Positions 39,903 through 51,526 of a stretch of 64,000 bases of DNA are shown here, in pieces. How positions within the stretch are numbered: the stretch's first letter is position 1; each line of letters begins with the position of its first letter. The DNA is from Macrococcoides caseolyticum (lineage in GTDB: Bacteria; Bacillota; Bacilli; Staphylococcales; Staphylococcaceae): positions 124,001 through 188,000 of the forward strand of contig NZ_JAHCPS010000002.1 in the NCBI RefSeq assembly GCF_021366795.1. The letters are read 5' to 3'. The notes beneath the pieces were generated by a model. That model did no database searches. It was not told the origin of the DNA and saw only the letters and a list, made by a program, of their open reading frames with translations. The translations under genes and the position numbers were made by a program.

Positions 39903-41189
39903 TTATTTTTTTATTTTTGCTAGTGACAAATCAAATGCATTCAATGTATGCGCAATATCTTGTTCTGTGTGTTTTGTAGATAAAAACATTCCTTCAAATT
40001 GTGAAGGTGGTAAAAACACACCGTTATTTGCCATTTCTTTATACATCGCAGCAAACAATTTTAAATCAGATTTTGAGGCAATTTCAAAGTTCGTTACTTT
40101 ATCTTCATTTAAGAAATAACCAATCATACTACCTGCACGGTTTACAGTGATTGGTACATTATGCTTACCGAAAACTTCGTATAATCCTTTTTCCAATAAG
40201 TCACCTAAATGATTAAAGTGATCATAACTTTCTTTCGTTAATTGACTTAAAGTGTAGTAACCTCCTGTCATTGCTAGTGGGTTGCCACTTAATGTACCTG
40301 CCTGATAAATATTTCCTGCTGGAGCGATTTGTTCCATTATTTCTCGTTTACCACCAAAAGCACCTACTGGTAAGCCTCCACCAATTACTTTACCTAAACA
40401 CGTTAAATCCGGGGTAACACCAAAATAGCCTTGTGCACAATTGTAATCCACTCGGAAGCCAGTCATAACTTCATCAAAAATAAGTAATGCACCATATTCA
40501 GTCGTTATTTCTCGTAATCCTTCTAAGAAACCTGCATTCGGCGGCACAACCCCCATATTACCTGCAACAGGCTCAACAATGATACATGCAATATCATCAC
40601 CATATTTTTCAAATGCAAGTTGTACAGAATCCAAATCATTATAATGTACTGTAATTGTGTTTTCAGCTGTTCCTTTTGGTACACCTGGTGAATCTGGGAG
40701 ACCGAGTGTCGCGACACCAGAACCAGCTTTAATGAGTAATGAATCACTATGACCATGATAACATCCAATAAATTTTAATATTTTATTTTTACCAGTGTAT
40801 CCTCGTGCTAATCTTAATGCCGCAAGTGTCGCTTCCGTACCACTTGAAACCATACGCACCATTTCTACTGAAGGTACACGCTCAATCACAAGTTTTGCCA
40901 TTTCATTTTCTAACGTAGTCGGCGCACCAAAACTACTTCCTTTTAATACCGCTTGGTTTAAAGCATTGGTAACATTCTCATCTGCATGCCCTAAAATAAG
41001 TGGTCCCCAGCTTAATACATAATCTATATACTCATTACCGTCTATATCATAGATTTTTGAACCTTTGCCATGATCCATGAAAATAGGATCCATATCTACA
41101 CTTTTAAATGCACGAACAGGACTGTTAACCCCACCCGGCATTAAATTAATCGCTTCATTAAATGCTGCTTGTGAATTCAGGTAGCTCAT
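39903..41189 (-). CDS. hemL: glutamate-1-semialdehyde 2,1-aminomutase
   Basis: 428-aa PLP enzyme making 5-aminolaevulinate. PLP-binding [19 protein letters not shown] near residue 118, [10 protein letters not shown] near 240, and the Schiff-base Lys in [17 protein letters not shown] near 267. Last gene of hemAXCDBL; follows hemB by 2 bp. Confidence 0.97.
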   Translation of the reverse strand: MSYLNSQAAFNEAINLMPGGVNSPVRAFKSVDMDPIFMDHGKGSKIYDIDGNEYIDYVLSWGPLILGHADENVTNALNQAVLKGSSFGAPTTLENEMAKLVIERVPSVEMVRMVSSGTEATLAALRLARGYTGKNKILKFIGCYHGHSDSLLIKAGSGVATLGLPDSPGVPKGTAENTITVHYNDLDSVQLAFEKYGDDIACIIVEPVAGNMGVVPPNAGFLEGLREITTEYGALLIFDEVMTGFRVDYNCAQGYFGVTPDLTCLGKVIGGGLPVGAFGGKREIMEQIAPAGNIYQAGTLSGNPLAMTGGYYTLSQLTKESYDHFNHLGDLLEKGLYEVFGKHNVPITVNRAGSMIGYFLNEDKVTNFEIASKSDLKLFAAMYKEMANNGVFLPPSQFEGMFLSTKHTEQDIAHTLNAFDLSLAKIKK

Positions 41190-41190
41190 T

Positions 41191-42174
41191 TTAATAATCT
41201 CCTTTATCTAGGTAATTACAAATATCTTTAGCGAAATATGTGATAATCATATCCGCACCCGCACGTTTCATAGAAATCATTTGTTCCATAACTACGCGTT
41301 CTTCATCTATCCATCCGTTTGCAGCGGCTGCTTTCGTCATTGAGAACTCCCCACTGACATTATACGCAACGATTGGTAAATTGCTGTTATTACGTACATC
41401 ACGGATTATGTCTAAGTAACTTAAGGCTGGTTTAACAATCATCATGTCACAACCTTCTTTTTCGTCACTTTCAAGTTCACGTAATGCTTCTAATCGGTTT
41501 GCCGGATCCATTTGATATGTCTTACGGTCACCATGACTTGGTGCACTTTCAGCTGCATCACGGAATGGCCCATAAAATGCTGACGCATATTTAATACCAT
41601 AACTCATAATTGGTACATTTAAGAAACCAGCTTCATCTAATCCTTTACGAATTTCAGCAACGAAGCCATCCATCATATTACTTGGTGCGATAATATCAGC
41701 ACCCGCTTTTGCCTGTGACACCGCTGTTTTCACTAATAACGGTAACGTTTCATCATTGATGACGTCATGTGTATGATCATCTAAGACGCCGCAATGCCCG
41801 TGATCTGTATATTCACAAAGGCACGTATCCGCTAAGATTAGTAAATCCGGATATAAAGATTTTGCTAAACGTGTTGCCTTTTGAATGACACCATCATCAT
41901 CAAATGCACCAGTACCGCATGCATCTTTATGATTAGGAATACCAAAGAACATAATTGCACGTATCCCCAAATTATAGGCATTGGTAATTTCTTCTTCTAC
42001 GATATTTAAGCTCCATTGATAAATCCTTGGCATGGATGGGATTTCTTTTTTTACATCATCTTTTTCAACGACAAATATCGGATAGATTAAATCTCGTTTC
42101 ATTACACTTGTTTCACGAACCATATTTCTCATATTAATCGAAGAACGTAATCTTCTATGTCTATCAAAATTCAT
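41191..42174 (-). CDS. hemB: porphobilinogen synthase (delta-aminolevulinic acid dehydratase)
   Basis: 327 aa. Condenses two 5-aminolaevulinates. The catalytic zinc-ligand region [14 protein letters not shown] near residue 117 and the two Schiff-base lysine regions ([18 protein letters not shown] and [11 protein letters not shown]) are intact. Overlaps hemD by 4 bp. Confidence 0.97.
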   Translation of the reverse strand: MNFDRHRRLRSSINMRNMVRETSVMKRDLIYPIFVVEKDDVKKEIPSMPRIYQWSLNIVEEEITNAYNLGIRAIMFFGIPNHKDACGTGAFDDDGVIQKATRLAKSLYPDLLILADTCLCEYTDHGHCGVLDDHTHDVINDETLPLLVKTAVSQAKAGADIIAPSNMMDGFVAEIRKGLDEAGFLNVPIMSYGIKYASAFYGPFRDAAESAPSHGDRKTYQMDPANRLEALRELESDEKEGCDMMIVKPALSYLDIIRDVRNNSNLPIVAYNVSGEFSMTKAAAANGWIDEERVVMEQMISMKRAGADMIITYFAKDICNYLDKGDY

Positions 42175-42854
42175 TTTATTTCACCTTTTCTTTCATGTTC
42201 TATATTAATTATAGTTGAAATCATGCTCTCTTTCGTCTCTAGCGCACTAATATAATGTTGAATCCCTTTCTTTTTCAGTGCATCACTCGTTACATGACCA
42301 ATGGCCATAACATTGATGGAATGTAGTGAAGATCGATTCAGTGCAGCGACACTAGAGGGTGACATAAAAGTTATCCAGTGAATGTGCTGTGCATTAATGA
42401 ATTGAATCGCCTGTCTGACATTCTCATGATTAGCAACGGGTTCATACAATTCAATTCTATCGACATTTGCACAACTTTTCAATGCATTATAGATATGGGG
42501 ACGTGCTTGACTTGATACAGGTAAACCAATCGTTTTTTCATTGAAACGGTTCCCCATTTCAGCGATAAAGCACTCCTGATTATATCTTGACGGTACAAAA
42601 TCAACAGGATAACCTTTGTCTTCCAGATATGCTTTGGTCTTCTCACCAATTGCAGCGATAGATGTGAATAAAACATGCGGATAATTAGAAAAAAAAGTAT
42701 CCACAGCATTTTTACTCGTAAAAATAAGCCAATCGTAATGTTGACGTGTATGTTGTATAGGAAGCTCTTTCATCTTTATGAAAGGCAGGTGTATAATCTC
42801 TACACGTGCATCCTTATACGGTTTACTATCTGTCATCAATACAATTGGCTTCAT
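42171..42854 (-). CDS. hemD: uroporphyrinogen-III synthase
   Basis: 227 aa from the ATG at 42854, which has GAGG upstream; another ATG three codons earlier is possible. Divergent, as is normal for HemD. Supporting features: [15 protein letters not shown] near residue 45, [14 protein letters not shown], and [14 protein letters not shown] near 160. Identity is strengthened by position between hemC and hemB. Confidence 0.9.
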   Translation of the reverse strand: MKPIVLMTDSKPYKDARVEIIHLPFIKMKELPIQHTRQHYDWLIFTSKNAVDTFFSNYPHVLFTSIAAIGEKTKAYLEDKGYPVDFVPSRYNQECFIAEMGNRFNEKTIGLPVSSQARPHIYNALKSCANVDRIELYEPVANHENVRQAIQFINAQHIHWITFMSPSSVAALNRSSLHSINVMAIGHVTSDALKKKGIQHYISALETKESMISTIINIEHERKGEIK

Positions 42855-42866
42855 GTATACCATCCT

Positions 42867-43799
42867 CTAATTTGATTGTGGTGTATTATTTAATGCTTCA
42901 ATTATTTTTTGTGCACCATTTTGTTGCATCTGATGCGCAACCTCTGCACCAAGACGGACTGGATCAGTTCCATGTTCTGTCACTTTATAAACTTCTTTAC
43001 CATCCGTAGACATAATTAATCCTGTAAACTGAATTTCATCCGCTTGCATCATTGCATGACCTGCAATCGGTACTTGACAGCTACCGTCCATTAATTTAAG
43101 AAACTCACGTTCTGCCTGTGTACATATTTCGGTCTCACTGTGATGTGCTGTAGCTAATAAAGATAAAGTCTCTAAATCGTCACTTCTACATTCGATTCCA
43201 AGCGCACCTTGTCCAATTGCTGGTAACATTGTATCAGGCGCCAAATATTCAGTGACTACATCCTGGCTCCATCCCATACGATTAAGTCCGGCTGCAGCAA
43301 GTATAATCGCATCATAGTTTTCATTTTCAAGCTTTTTTAATCGTGTATCAATATTTCCTCTAATCCATTCAATTTTTAAATGAGGATACTGATTTAAAAG
43401 TTGCGCACCACGACGTAAAGAACTTGTTCCGACGATTGCACCTTCCTTTAAATCCGCTAGTTGAATATGACCTTTTGAAATAAATGCATCTCTTGGATCT
43501 TCACGTTCAGGGATACAACCTAATGTTAAACCTTCAGGTAAAACACTTGGAACATCCTTTAAAGAATGAATCGCAAAATCAATTTCCTTATTCAATAAAG
43601 CCGCTTCTATTTCTTTAACAAACAAGCCTTTACCGCCGACTTTAGATAATTGAACATTAACAATTTGGTCACCTTTTGTTACAATTTCTTTAATTTCAAT
43701 TTCAACATCAGGATTCAAACGCTTCAATTGATCAATGAATTGCTTACTTTGCGTTAAAGCTAACTGACTACGACGTGAACCCACAATAAATTTCTTCAT
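42867..43799 (-). CDS. hemC: hydroxymethylbilane synthase (porphobilinogen deaminase)
   Basis: 310 aa. Builds the linear tetrapyrrole. [13 protein letters not shown] at the N-terminus, [13 protein letters not shown] near 82, IRGNIDTRL near 148, and the dipyrromethane-cofactor cysteine in [14 protein letters not shown] near 240. The start at 43799 follows GGAGGG; an ATG at 43811 would place the Shine-Dalgarno within the gene. Confidence 0.96.
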   Translation of the reverse strand: MKKFIVGSRRSQLALTQSKQFIDQLKRLNPDVEIEIKEIVTKGDQIVNVQLSKVGGKGLFVKEIEAALLNKEIDFAIHSLKDVPSVLPEGLTLGCIPEREDPRDAFISKGHIQLADLKEGAIVGTSSLRRGAQLLNQYPHLKIEWIRGNIDTRLKKLENENYDAIILAAAGLNRMGWSQDVVTEYLAPDTMLPAIGQGALGIECRSDDLETLSLLATAHHSETEICTQAEREFLKLMDGSCQVPIAGHAMMQADEIQFTGLIMSTDGKEVYKVTEHGTDPVRLGAEVAHQMQQNGAQKIIEALNNTPQSN

Positions 43800-43814
43800 A
43801 TTACCCTCCAAAGA

Positions 43815-44648
43815 TTAATAAAATAACTGGTGGAAACCAGAAAAACGTGAAATGATAACATAATTAATGAGCAGTAATAGGAATAAAATGATATTACAAT
43901 CCATTAATCTATGCATTTTCAATGTGTTCTTCTGATGTAAATAGATATATATACTATAACCCGATAAAAGCATTAACGAGCCAAGTACCTTTGAATCAGT
44001 CCAAATAGTTTGTCCTTCAAAAATGATACCCCAGTAAATACCAAGAATAAGCGAAATTAAAAACAGGACACAACCAATAATCGAAAATCTTTGAACCCAT
44101 TTACTCAATGTTTCTAAATCACTTATTCTAAAGAATTTATGATTAAATTTCTTTTGTTTAAGCTGATTCATCTGAAGTAAATAAAGTAAAGCATGCAAGG
44201 CTGCAATCAAAAACATAACATATGATACGATTGCGAGCGTTACATGTATCCATAAAAGCTCATTCATCATATGTGACACTGTTGTTCCTGCTGATAAATC
44301 AAGCGGTTGAAAGGTGTGTATCATCATAAAGATAAATCCTATTAAATTCATTAGAAATACAAAGAATTCTGTTTGAATGACTCTAGACAATATTAATGAT
44401 AACAAAATGATAAGCCATGTAAAAAAGTAAAAACCTTCATAAATTGTTTCGATTGGTATCCTACCTACTATCAGAATAAACAGAAATATTGAAACCGTTT
44501 GTAGAGCAAAGACACCTAACAGTAAATGATAACCCATTCGTTTTAAACGAGGTGATTTCTGGACAAAATCAAAGAAATAACAAGCAATACTTATCATATA
44601 CAAAATAAGTATTGCTTCATGTAAACGCATTAATAATAGTTCATTCAT
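43815..44648 (-). CDS. hemX: HemX / CcmC-type integral membrane protein
   Basis: 277 aa, about eight membrane helices, of the cytochrome c assembly protein family (IHVTLAIVSYVMFLIAALHALLY region, GIYWGIIFEG). In B. subtilis HemX lowers HemA levels; by homology and position between hemA and hemC it probably adjusts flux into haem synthesis. Confidence 0.9.
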   Translation of the reverse strand: MNELLLMRLHEAILILYMISIACYFFDFVQKSPRLKRMGYHLLLGVFALQTVSIFLFILIVGRIPIETIYEGFYFFTWLIILLSLILSRVIQTEFFVFLMNLIGFIFMMIHTFQPLDLSAGTTVSHMMNELLWIHVTLAIVSYVMFLIAALHALLYLLQMNQLKQKKFNHKFFRISDLETLSKWVQRFSIIGCVLFLISLILGIYWGIIFEGQTIWTDSKVLGSLMLLSGYSIYIYLHQKNTLKMHRLMDCNIILFLLLLINYVIISRFSGFHQLFY

Positions 44649-44656
44649 AACATCAC

Positions 44657-45997
44657 CTATTGTTTAGGACTTAAATGTAAATGCGCTTCAGTTCGATGAA
44701 CCATTGGAACATTATTCGTGATACTTTCAACTTCATTTGAAATATTAAAAATATCCTGGAAAAATTGAAGTTGTTCTGCTCTATTTTCTGAACCACTTAT
44801 TTCTTTCGCTTGAGAAATAGGATCTTTTAATAATTGATTAATAATACTTTTCATATGTTTAGAAATCACTTTACGCTCACGTTCCGTTAAATCCGGCATT
44901 TTACGATCAATACTCTCCATTGTTGTTTCCTGAATACGCAATGCTTTCTCACGTAATGCTGTTATGACTGGCACAACGCCTAACATGTTAATCCAAGCAA
45001 TAAAGTCCTCGACTTGAATATCAATCATATCTTCAATTATATTGGCTGCTTTCTGACGTTCAGCAAGGTTAGCATCAACTAGACCCTTCAGATCATCTAC
45101 ATCATAATTAAAAATTAAATCAATATCATTTACTGAAGGATCAATATCTCTTGGTACGGCAATATCAATTAACACAAGAGAGCGATTTTGTCTTAAATGC
45201 ATTAAATCCTGCATCATAGGTTTAGTAATAATAAAGTCCTGTGCACTTGTAGAAGAAATGACAATATCATTTTCAATTAACGCACACATTAACTCTTCCA
45301 TTGATTTTTGACTGCCACCATATTTATCAGCAAGAGATATTGCTTTTTCAGCTGTTCTGTTAATTACCGTGATTTCTGCTGCCCCTGAACCTACCAAGTT
45401 CTCTAAGGCAAGTTCAGCCATTTCACCTGCACCAATAATAAGTATTTTTTTATTTTCTAAAGTACCTAATACTTTCTTCGATAATTCAACTGCAGCATAT
45501 GACACAGAAACTGCTTTTGAAGAGATATCTGTTTCTGCGTGTGCACGTTTAGCCAATGTGATTGCATCTTTAAATAAACGATTAAAAATCGTACCTGTCG
45601 TTCCAACAGACTGCGCTAATAAGAAACTGTCTCGGATTTGACCAAGAATCTGTGTTTCGCCTAAGACGATTGAATCAAGTCCAGTAATGACTTTAAACAA
45701 ATGATAAATCGCACGATTGCCAACTTTAACATCTGTGACAGATTTAACAGTTTCTAAATCCACATCAAACCATTCTGATAAGAAAGATTTAATATAGTAG
45801 CTACCTGTATGTACCTGATCAACAACCGCATAGATTTCTGTTCTATTGCACGTTGAAAGTATCACACCTTCTAATACTGATTTTTGGTTGATTAACGTAC
45901 TATGCGCACGTTCAATCGTATCATCAGAAAATGTAAGCTTTTCCCTTAAACTCACGTCAGCTGTTTTGTGATTAACACTCACAACAACAATATGCAT
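44657..45997 (-). CDS. hemA: glutamyl-tRNA reductase
   Basis: 446 aa, start at 45997 after GGGGGCGGAATAC. First enzyme of C5 tetrapyrrole synthesis. Catalytic Cys in [13 protein letters not shown] near residue 50, [18 protein letters not shown] near 107, NADPH site [17 protein letters not shown] near 185, C-terminal dimerisation helix. First gene of the hem operon. Confidence 0.97.
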   Translation of the reverse strand: MHIVVVSVNHKTADVSLREKLTFSDDTIERAHSTLINQKSVLEGVILSTCNRTEIYAVVDQVHTGSYYIKSFLSEWFDVDLETVKSVTDVKVGNRAIYHLFKVITGLDSIVLGETQILGQIRDSFLLAQSVGTTGTIFNRLFKDAITLAKRAHAETDISSKAVSVSYAAVELSKKVLGTLENKKILIIGAGEMAELALENLVGSGAAEITVINRTAEKAISLADKYGGSQKSMEELMCALIENDIVISSTSAQDFIITKPMMQDLMHLRQNRSLVLIDIAVPRDIDPSVNDIDLIFNYDVDDLKGLVDANLAERQKAANIIEDMIDIQVEDFIAWINMLGVVPVITALREKALRIQETTMESIDRKMPDLTERERKVISKHMKSIINQLLKDPISQAKEISGSENRAEQLQFFQDIFNISNEVESITNNVPMVHRTEAHLHLSPKQ

Positions 45998-46094
45998 GTA
46001 TTCCGCCCCCAAATTTTTGCCATTACTTTTATAGTAACATCTATCACTTTTATATTTACAATTTCTTAAAATACGTCACAAATTTTTCACAAAT

Positions 46095-46685
46095 TTATTT
46101 TAAATAATGCGCAATGGCATTTAAAATCGTTTCGTTTTTTGCTTTACTTAAAGATGAATAACTGATCAACATATCATCTTTATCCATCTCAAGATTTTCT
46201 TTTATTATCTTTAAATGCTTCTGTACTTTCCCTTTAGGAATCTTATCTTCTTTCGTTGCTATTACTATTGTAGGAATGTCATAATGCTTCAAAAAGTCGT
46301 ACATCAATCGATCATCCTCCGTGGGTTGATGTCGAATATCGACCAACTGAATAACAACAGCTAATGATTCACGCGTCGTAAGATAAGTCTCAATCATCTT
46401 ACCCCATCGTTCACGTTCACTTTTAGAAACTTTTGCATATCCATATCCTGGTACATCAACAAAAACAAGCTGATCATCAATTTTAAAGAAATTGAGGGTT
46501 TGCGTTTTTCCAGGCTTTGATGAGATTCGTGCCATACTTTTACGACCAATCATTGTATTAATAAAAGAAGATTTACCAACATTTGAACGTCCAGCCAAAG
46601 CAACTTCTGGCAAACCTGTCTCTGGATATTGTTCTGGCTTTACAGCACTGATTAATATTTCTACATTATTTGGATTAATATTCAT
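46095..46685 (-). CDS. engB: ribosome-biogenesis GTPase EngB/YsxC
   Basis: 196 aa. G1 [16 protein letters not shown] near residue 28, G3 [11 protein letters not shown] near 75, G4 ATKEDK near 145. Acts in 50S assembly. Gene order clpX-engB-hemA is the staphylococcal one. Confidence 0.95.
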   Translation of the reverse strand: MNINPNNVEILISAVKPEQYPETGLPEVALAGRSNVGKSSFINTMIGRKSMARISSKPGKTQTLNFFKIDDQLVFVDVPGYGYAKVSKSERERWGKMIETYLTTRESLAVVIQLVDIRHQPTEDDRLMYDFLKHYDIPTIVIATKEDKIPKGKVQKHLKIIKENLEMDKDDMLISYSSLSKAKNETILNAIAHYLK

Positions 46686-46802
46686 AACTTTCTCCTGTTC
46701 TTATTTACGTCTTACTATTATACACGAGATTAGATTAAAATAAATGTCATTTGTTTCATTTACAAAAAATGGTGCAAATAAAAAATATTTTTACACAAAC
46801 AA

Positions 46803-46853
46803 AAACCGAACAAAACGATATCTTCATCATAGAATGCCTCGTTTGTTCGGTTT
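46803..46853 (-). terminator. intrinsic terminator after clpX
   Basis: AAACCGAACAAAACG / CGTTTGTTCGGTTT with one bulged base and a 22-nt loop, followed by TTTGTTTGTG on the minus strand, 16 bp after the clpX stop. It shares the CCGAACAAAC core with the hairpin at 48236-48279. Confidence 0.75.
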
Positions 46854-46869
46854 ATAAGATTGATACAAT

Positions 46870-48135
46870 TTATGCTGATGTTACTGTATCATTGATTAAT
46901 TTATTTTCTGCATCATACATTTCTGGTTCAGCATTATCTTTAATTGCTTTTGCTGTAATAACGACGCGTTTAACATTTTCTTGTGAAGGGATATCAAACA
47001 TAACATCCATCATTGATTCCTCAATAATCGAGCGTAAGCCACGCGCACCTGTTTTACGTTCAATAGCAAGTTCACTAATTGCTGTTAATGCTTCTTCAGT
47101 AAATTCTAATTCAACTTCGTCAAGGGCAAGCATTTTAGTATACTGTTTAACCAATGCATTTTTTGGTTGTGTTAAAATACGTTTTAACGCATCCACGTCT
47201 AATTGTTCTAAATTTGCTACAACCGGAATACGACCAATAAATTCAGGGATTAAACCATAACTTTGTAAATCTTCCGGTTTAATTTGAGATAAAAGCGTCG
47301 CATCATCAAAGTCTTTTTCTTTAATGCCTGTAAATCCGATTACTTTTTCACCAAGACGACGCTTAATCACTTCATCAATGCCGTCAAAGGCTCCACCTAA
47401 AATAAATAATATATTTGTCGTATCAATTTGAATGAACTCCTGGTTAGGATGTTTTCTACCACCTTGAGGAGGAACACTCGCTACTGTACCTTCTAAGATT
47501 TTAAGTAATGCTTGTTGCACACCCTCACCACTGACATCACGTGTGATTGATGTATTTTCAGATTTACGTGCGATTTTATCAATTTCATCGACATAGATAA
47601 TACCCTTCTCAGCACGTTCAATATCAAAGTCAGCTGCCTGAATTAAGCGTAATAATATATTTTCTACATCTTCACCAACATACCCTGCTTCTGTTAAACT
47701 CGTTGCATCTGCAATAGCAAAGGGTACATTTAATGATCGGGCTAAAGTTTGTGCTAATAATGTTTTCCCAGAACCAGTTGGTCCAATCAATGCAATATTA
47801 CTCTTTTGTAATTCAACATCCTCATCCACCATCGGTTTAAAGATGCGTTTATAATGATTATATACTGCAACAGACAACGCTTTTTTTGCTTTTGTCTGAC
47901 CAATTACATATTCATCCAGCAATGCAAGCATTTCATGCGGTTTAGGTATTTCAGTGATTTCTTCATGTTCTGTCGTTTTTAATTCTTCTGCTACGATTTC
48001 AGAACATAATTCAATACACTCATTACAAATATACACACCACTACCAGCAACAAGTTTTTTTACCTGATCCTGATCTTTACCACAGAATGAGCATTTTAAG
48101 TTTTCTTCTTCGTTAAATTTTGACACACTTAACAC
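46870..48135 (-). CDS. clpX: ATP-dependent Clp protease ATP-binding subunit ClpX
   Basis: 421 aa. N-terminal zinc-binding domain ([15 protein letters not shown]...CNECI), AAA+ Walker [15 protein letters not shown] near residue 118, Walker [12 protein letters not shown] near 183, pore loop GYVGEDVE, sensor 2 TGARGLRSI. Unfolds substrates for ClpP. Confidence 0.97.
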   Translation of the reverse strand: MLSVSKFNEEENLKCSFCGKDQDQVKKLVAGSGVYICNECIELCSEIVAEELKTTEHEEITEIPKPHEMLALLDEYVIGQTKAKKALSVAVYNHYKRIFKPMVDEDVELQKSNIALIGPTGSGKTLLAQTLARSLNVPFAIADATSLTEAGYVGEDVENILLRLIQAADFDIERAEKGIIYVDEIDKIARKSENTSITRDVSGEGVQQALLKILEGTVASVPPQGGRKHPNQEFIQIDTTNILFILGGAFDGIDEVIKRRLGEKVIGFTGIKEKDFDDATLLSQIKPEDLQSYGLIPEFIGRIPVVANLEQLDVDALKRILTQPKNALVKQYTKMLALDEVELEFTEEALTAISELAIERKTGARGLRSIIEESMMDVMFDIPSQENVKRVVITAKAIKDNAEPEMYDAENKLINDTVTSA

Positions 48136-48235
48136 CCCTATCTTTTAAAGAATATACTAAAGTTTGGAATGGTTTGCAAACTTTTAATTTCATAATCAAA
48201 CAAAGTAATGTCCATAAAAATCGTAAAAAACAAAA

Positions 48236-48279
48236 CCGAACAAACGTATAAATCAAAAGCGATTTTACGGTTTGTTCGG
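48236..48279 (-). terminator. intrinsic terminator after tig
   Basis: CCGAACAAACGTA / TACGGTTTGTTCGG with one bulge, about 44 bp past the tig stop, followed by TTTTGTTTTTTAC on the minus strand. Confidence 0.75.
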
Positions 48280-48322
48280 ATTTTGCTAATACTAAATGTT
48301 CAATTTAGAATTAATCATTCTA

Positions 48323-49606
48323 TTATTTAGTTTTAGATTCAGATACTAAAACATCAATCGCTTTTTGAATACGTAAATCGTCTTTTAAGATTTCACCATT
48401 TCCTAAAGCAGCTTTAATATCTTCAACTGACATACCGAATTGTTCGCTCATTTTAGTTAATTCAGCATCAACATCTGCATCGCTTACTTCGATATTTTCA
48501 GCTTTTGCAATTGCAGCTAAAGTTAAGTTTGTTTTAACGCGTTGTTCAGCGTCTTGTTTCATGCTTTCTTTTAATTGTTCTTCAGTTTGACCTGAGAACT
48601 GGAAGTATAATTCTAAGTTTAAGCCTTGTTGTGCAATACGTTGTTCAAATTCTTGCATCATACGATCTAATTCAGTGTTAATCATTGCTTCAGGGATATC
48701 CACTTTAGCATTCTCAACTGCTTGCATTACTAAGCTTTCTTTTGTATCATTTTCAGCTTGTAATTTCTTTTGCTCTTCTAAATCTGCTTTATATTTAGTT
48801 TTGTATGCATCTACAGAATCAACTGACTCGTCTAATTCTTTAGCCATTTCATCGTCTAAAACAGGTACTTCTTTTGTTTTGATTTCGTTAATTTTAACTT
48901 TGAATACAGCGTCTTTACCCGCTAATTCTTCAGCATGGTACTCTTCAGGGAATTGAACGTTAACGTCTTTTTCTTCTCCGACTTTTGTACCAACTAATTG
49001 CTCTTCAAATCCTGGAATAAATTGACCAGAACCGATTTCTAAATCATAACCTTCAGCTTTTCCACCTTCGAATGCTTCATCATTAACATAACCATCAAAG
49101 TCTAAGTTAACTACGTCACCTTCAACAACGTCGCCTTCTTCTTTAACAACTAATTCAGCTTTACGTGCTAAATCAGCATTGATTGCTTCGTTTAATTCTT
49201 CTTCAGTTACTTCAGTTTCGAATTTTTCTACTTCTAGGCCTTTGTATTCACCTAATTCAACTTCAGGTTCCACTACAACTTTAGCTGTAAAGATTAATTC
49301 TTTACCTTTTTCCATTTGTTCCACATCGATTTCAGGACGATCAACTGGGTTGATTCCTGCTTCTTCAACTGCTTTAGCATATGCATCTGGTAAGATGAAA
49401 TCTAATGCATCTTGGAATAATGATTCAACACCAAAGCGTTTTTCAAACATTTGACGTGGCATTTTACCTTTACGGAAACCTGGCACGTTAACTTGTTTAA
49501 CTACTTTTGCGAATGCTTTATCTAATCCAGCTTTTACTTCCTCTTCAGGAACTGTAACTGTTAATAATCCTACATTACCTTCTTGTTTTTCCCATTTTGC
49601 TGACAT
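48323..49606 (-). CDS. tig: trigger factor
   Basis: 427 aa, start after GGAGGAATTACAC. Ribosome-docking signature [17 protein letters not shown] near residue 45, FKBP-type PPIase domain ([20 protein letters not shown] near 160), and the C-terminal chaperone arms. Nascent-chain chaperone and prolyl isomerase. Strongly biased, highly expressed codon use. Confidence 0.96.
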   Translation of the reverse strand: MSAKWEKQEGNVGLLTVTVPEEEVKAGLDKAFAKVVKQVNVPGFRKGKMPRQMFEKRFGVESLFQDALDFILPDAYAKAVEEAGINPVDRPEIDVEQMEKGKELIFTAKVVVEPEVELGEYKGLEVEKFETEVTEEELNEAINADLARKAELVVKEEGDVVEGDVVNLDFDGYVNDEAFEGGKAEGYDLEIGSGQFIPGFEEQLVGTKVGEEKDVNVQFPEEYHAEELAGKDAVFKVKINEIKTKEVPVLDDEMAKELDESVDSVDAYKTKYKADLEEQKKLQAENDTKESLVMQAVENAKVDIPEAMINTELDRMMQEFEQRIAQQGLNLELYFQFSGQTEEQLKESMKQDAEQRVKTNLTLAAIAKAENIEVSDADVDAELTKMSEQFGMSVEDIKAALGNGEILKDDLRIQKAIDVLVSESKTK

Positions 49607-49739
49607 GTGTAATTCCTCCACGTTATTCTAAAATTTTTTCAACTCATTAATTATAGCATATAACAAGCATGCTTCAACATTTTTGAGTTGATATTCCAAA
49701 CTATATTATCATAAATTGTATTAATTCAGAAATATTTTT

Positions 49740-50699
49740 CTATAATTCATTCAAGAGATTAAATTTTTCTAACATATTAATTGCCTGTATTGTTTCATTT
49801 TGTGTATAATCACCCTCTATATTAGAGGATGTTATATTAAATATTCCTTCAAATAATATGATATATGCGTCCGCAACATCTTCAATCTGACACTTAAAAT
49901 ATTTTTCAAAAGGTATAGGATACAAAATTGTATTATGTTGAATGAGTGTTTTTTGAATTGCTGGTAGTAAATCCGGACTATTTATCTCAAAATAATGTAA
50001 CACACTTTGTGATACCTCGGACATAAATGCTGTTGATAGCATGGATTGTTGTTGTTTCACATCAATCCTCATCTCAACATTTAACTTTGTTAATTTTACC
50101 TCTCCTGTGAATCCAGATAACATTAAGTATTCAAGCATCATGCTGCTCACTTTCGGGTGAAGTTGCCCATGTTCAAGCAACTGAACAAAACTTAAAGTAA
50201 AACGAAAATCTTCTGTTCGAATGAGCTCTATAACAAAGTTTAGTTGTTTTTCAATATCATTATCTTTAAATGTCTGAATAAATTTCATATGCGCATCTTT
50301 ACGCTGATTTAATTGATGATTGGCTTCATCGTAAAACGGCATTAATCTTATCAATAATTGATGATTAACATCTTCGCTGCGTAGACTATCGATAAGTTCA
50401 ATCACTGTTTTATATTGCTTTAATTTGAGCAGACTCTCAATAAAGTACGGTACAATTTTATCATATGCATAGTGCCCTTGATTGAGTAGTATACTAGATT
50501 CTTCTCGAAGTTCCAAAAAACTTTCCAGTTGATAGAGACAATCCAACTTAATTAATTGCTCATCTTCAGTTAATTCAAAGTGCTTCTCATACTCATTAAA
50601 CAGATCATATGCTAAATCAAAGTCACTAATCTTCATCGCATGTTTAATCTGTGTCATTAAATTTCCTTTTAATTTAGGAAAAATAATAATATCTGACAT
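49740..50699 (-). CDS. TPR-like helical repeat protein, function unknown
   Basis: 319 aa, entirely helical by appearance, with degenerate repeats such as FDLAYDLFNEYEKHFELTEDEQLIKLDCLY and LKQYKTVIELIDSL. No enzyme motif. Starts directly after the Nudix stop at 50701 (ATTAGTATG); an internal ATG at codon 15 with AAAAGGAAATTTA is a credible alternative start. Similar uncharacterised genes occur upstream of tig in staphylococci. Confidence 0.7.
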   Translation of the reverse strand: MSDIIIFPKLKGNLMTQIKHAMKISDFDLAYDLFNEYEKHFELTEDEQLIKLDCLYQLESFLELREESSILLNQGHYAYDKIVPYFIESLLKLKQYKTVIELIDSLRSEDVNHQLLIRLMPFYDEANHQLNQRKDAHMKFIQTFKDNDIEKQLNFVIELIRTEDFRFTLSFVQLLEHGQLHPKVSSMMLEYLMLSGFTGEVKLTKLNVEMRIDVKQQQSMLSTAFMSEVSQSVLHYFEINSPDLLPAIQKTLIQHNTILYPIPFEKYFKCQIEDVADAYIILFEGIFNITSSNIEGDYTQNETIQAINMLEKFNLLNEL

Positions 50700-50700
50700 A

Positions 50701-51321
50701 CTAATGACCTACATTAAAGATTGATTCAATAATAATACGTGACCATGATTCATATTCAGCATCATTCATTAACCCTGTTTCTGAAACCCAATCAATCTTT
50801 AAAGTATCTGTTTCATTCACAAACACTTCACGCTGTTTTACTTTAAGTTTAAAAACAAGGCCAATATGTACACGGCCAACTTCATTGTCATCATCATTAA
50901 TAAACCCGATTAAATTTAAGTTTTGTGGATTAACATTTTTTACGCCAACTTCTTCTTCAAGTTCACGTGCTGCATTTTCTAATAATACACCTTCAATTTG
51001 AGTATCATCTAATTGATTCATATGACCGCCAATACCAATTGAACTTAACCCATGTAGACGTGCTTCACCACCACCAGAAAGACGTTCATATACTAGAATT
51101 TCATTATTTTCATTTTCTAAAATACAATAAGAAATCAGTTGTTTATAAGAAGGATCCTCCTCCATATCGCCACGACGTTTCACTTCATATTTCGATAATG
51201 TTTCATAAATTTCTAATGCCTTTTGGTCTTCGATCGATATAAAGCCATTAAAATGATTCTTCTCATGACTAAATATCGTCTCACGATTCACCACAATAAT
51301 TTGTTCATCAAACTTATTCAT
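50701..51321 (-). CDS. Nudix-family hydrolase
   Basis: 206 aa. Long N-terminal part (FNGFISIEDQKALEIYETLSK) then a Nudix domain with GIGGHMN and LENAARELEEEVGV (RE-x2-EE catalytic glutamates) near residues 115-127. The family with this extension is annotated only as Nudix or phosphoesterase. Divergent from the sirtuin gene; 200-bp intergenic region between them. Confidence 0.83.
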   Translation of the reverse strand: MNKFDEQIIVVNRETIFSHEKNHFNGFISIEDQKALEIYETLSKYEVKRRGDMEEDPSYKQLISYCILENENNEILVYERLSGGGEARLHGLSSIGIGGHMNQLDDTQIEGVLLENAARELEEEVGVKNVNPQNLNLIGFINDDDNEVGRVHIGLVFKLKVKQREVFVNETDTLKIDWVSETGLMNDAEYESWSRIIIESIFNVGH

Positions 51322-51471
51322 AAAATACTCCTTAAATCTGTCTTATTTAAATTTTAACTAAATTCCTTCTTCAACTCAAATATATTTAAGTCAATCCATA
51401 ATGATTTTGCACATATTAACGTGATGACTCACAAATGTTGATTATATAGGAAAGATTGATATGATGCAAAA

Positions 51472-51500
51472 TTGTGACGAAAATCTCATAATGATAAAAT
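51472..51500 (+). promoter_or_regulatory. predicted sigma-A promoter of the sirtuin gene
   Basis: TTGTGA (51472-51477) and TAAAAT (51495-51500) with 17-bp spacing, then AGAAAGGAG ribosome site before the ATG at 51527. Confidence 0.55.
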
Positions 51501-51526
51501 AGAGGTATTTAGAAAGGAGAATATAT

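Noticed and set aside
46751-47260. 169-residue plus-strand ORF
   Set aside because: Mostly antisense to clpX with Ser-rich composition; it begins in the clpX terminator.
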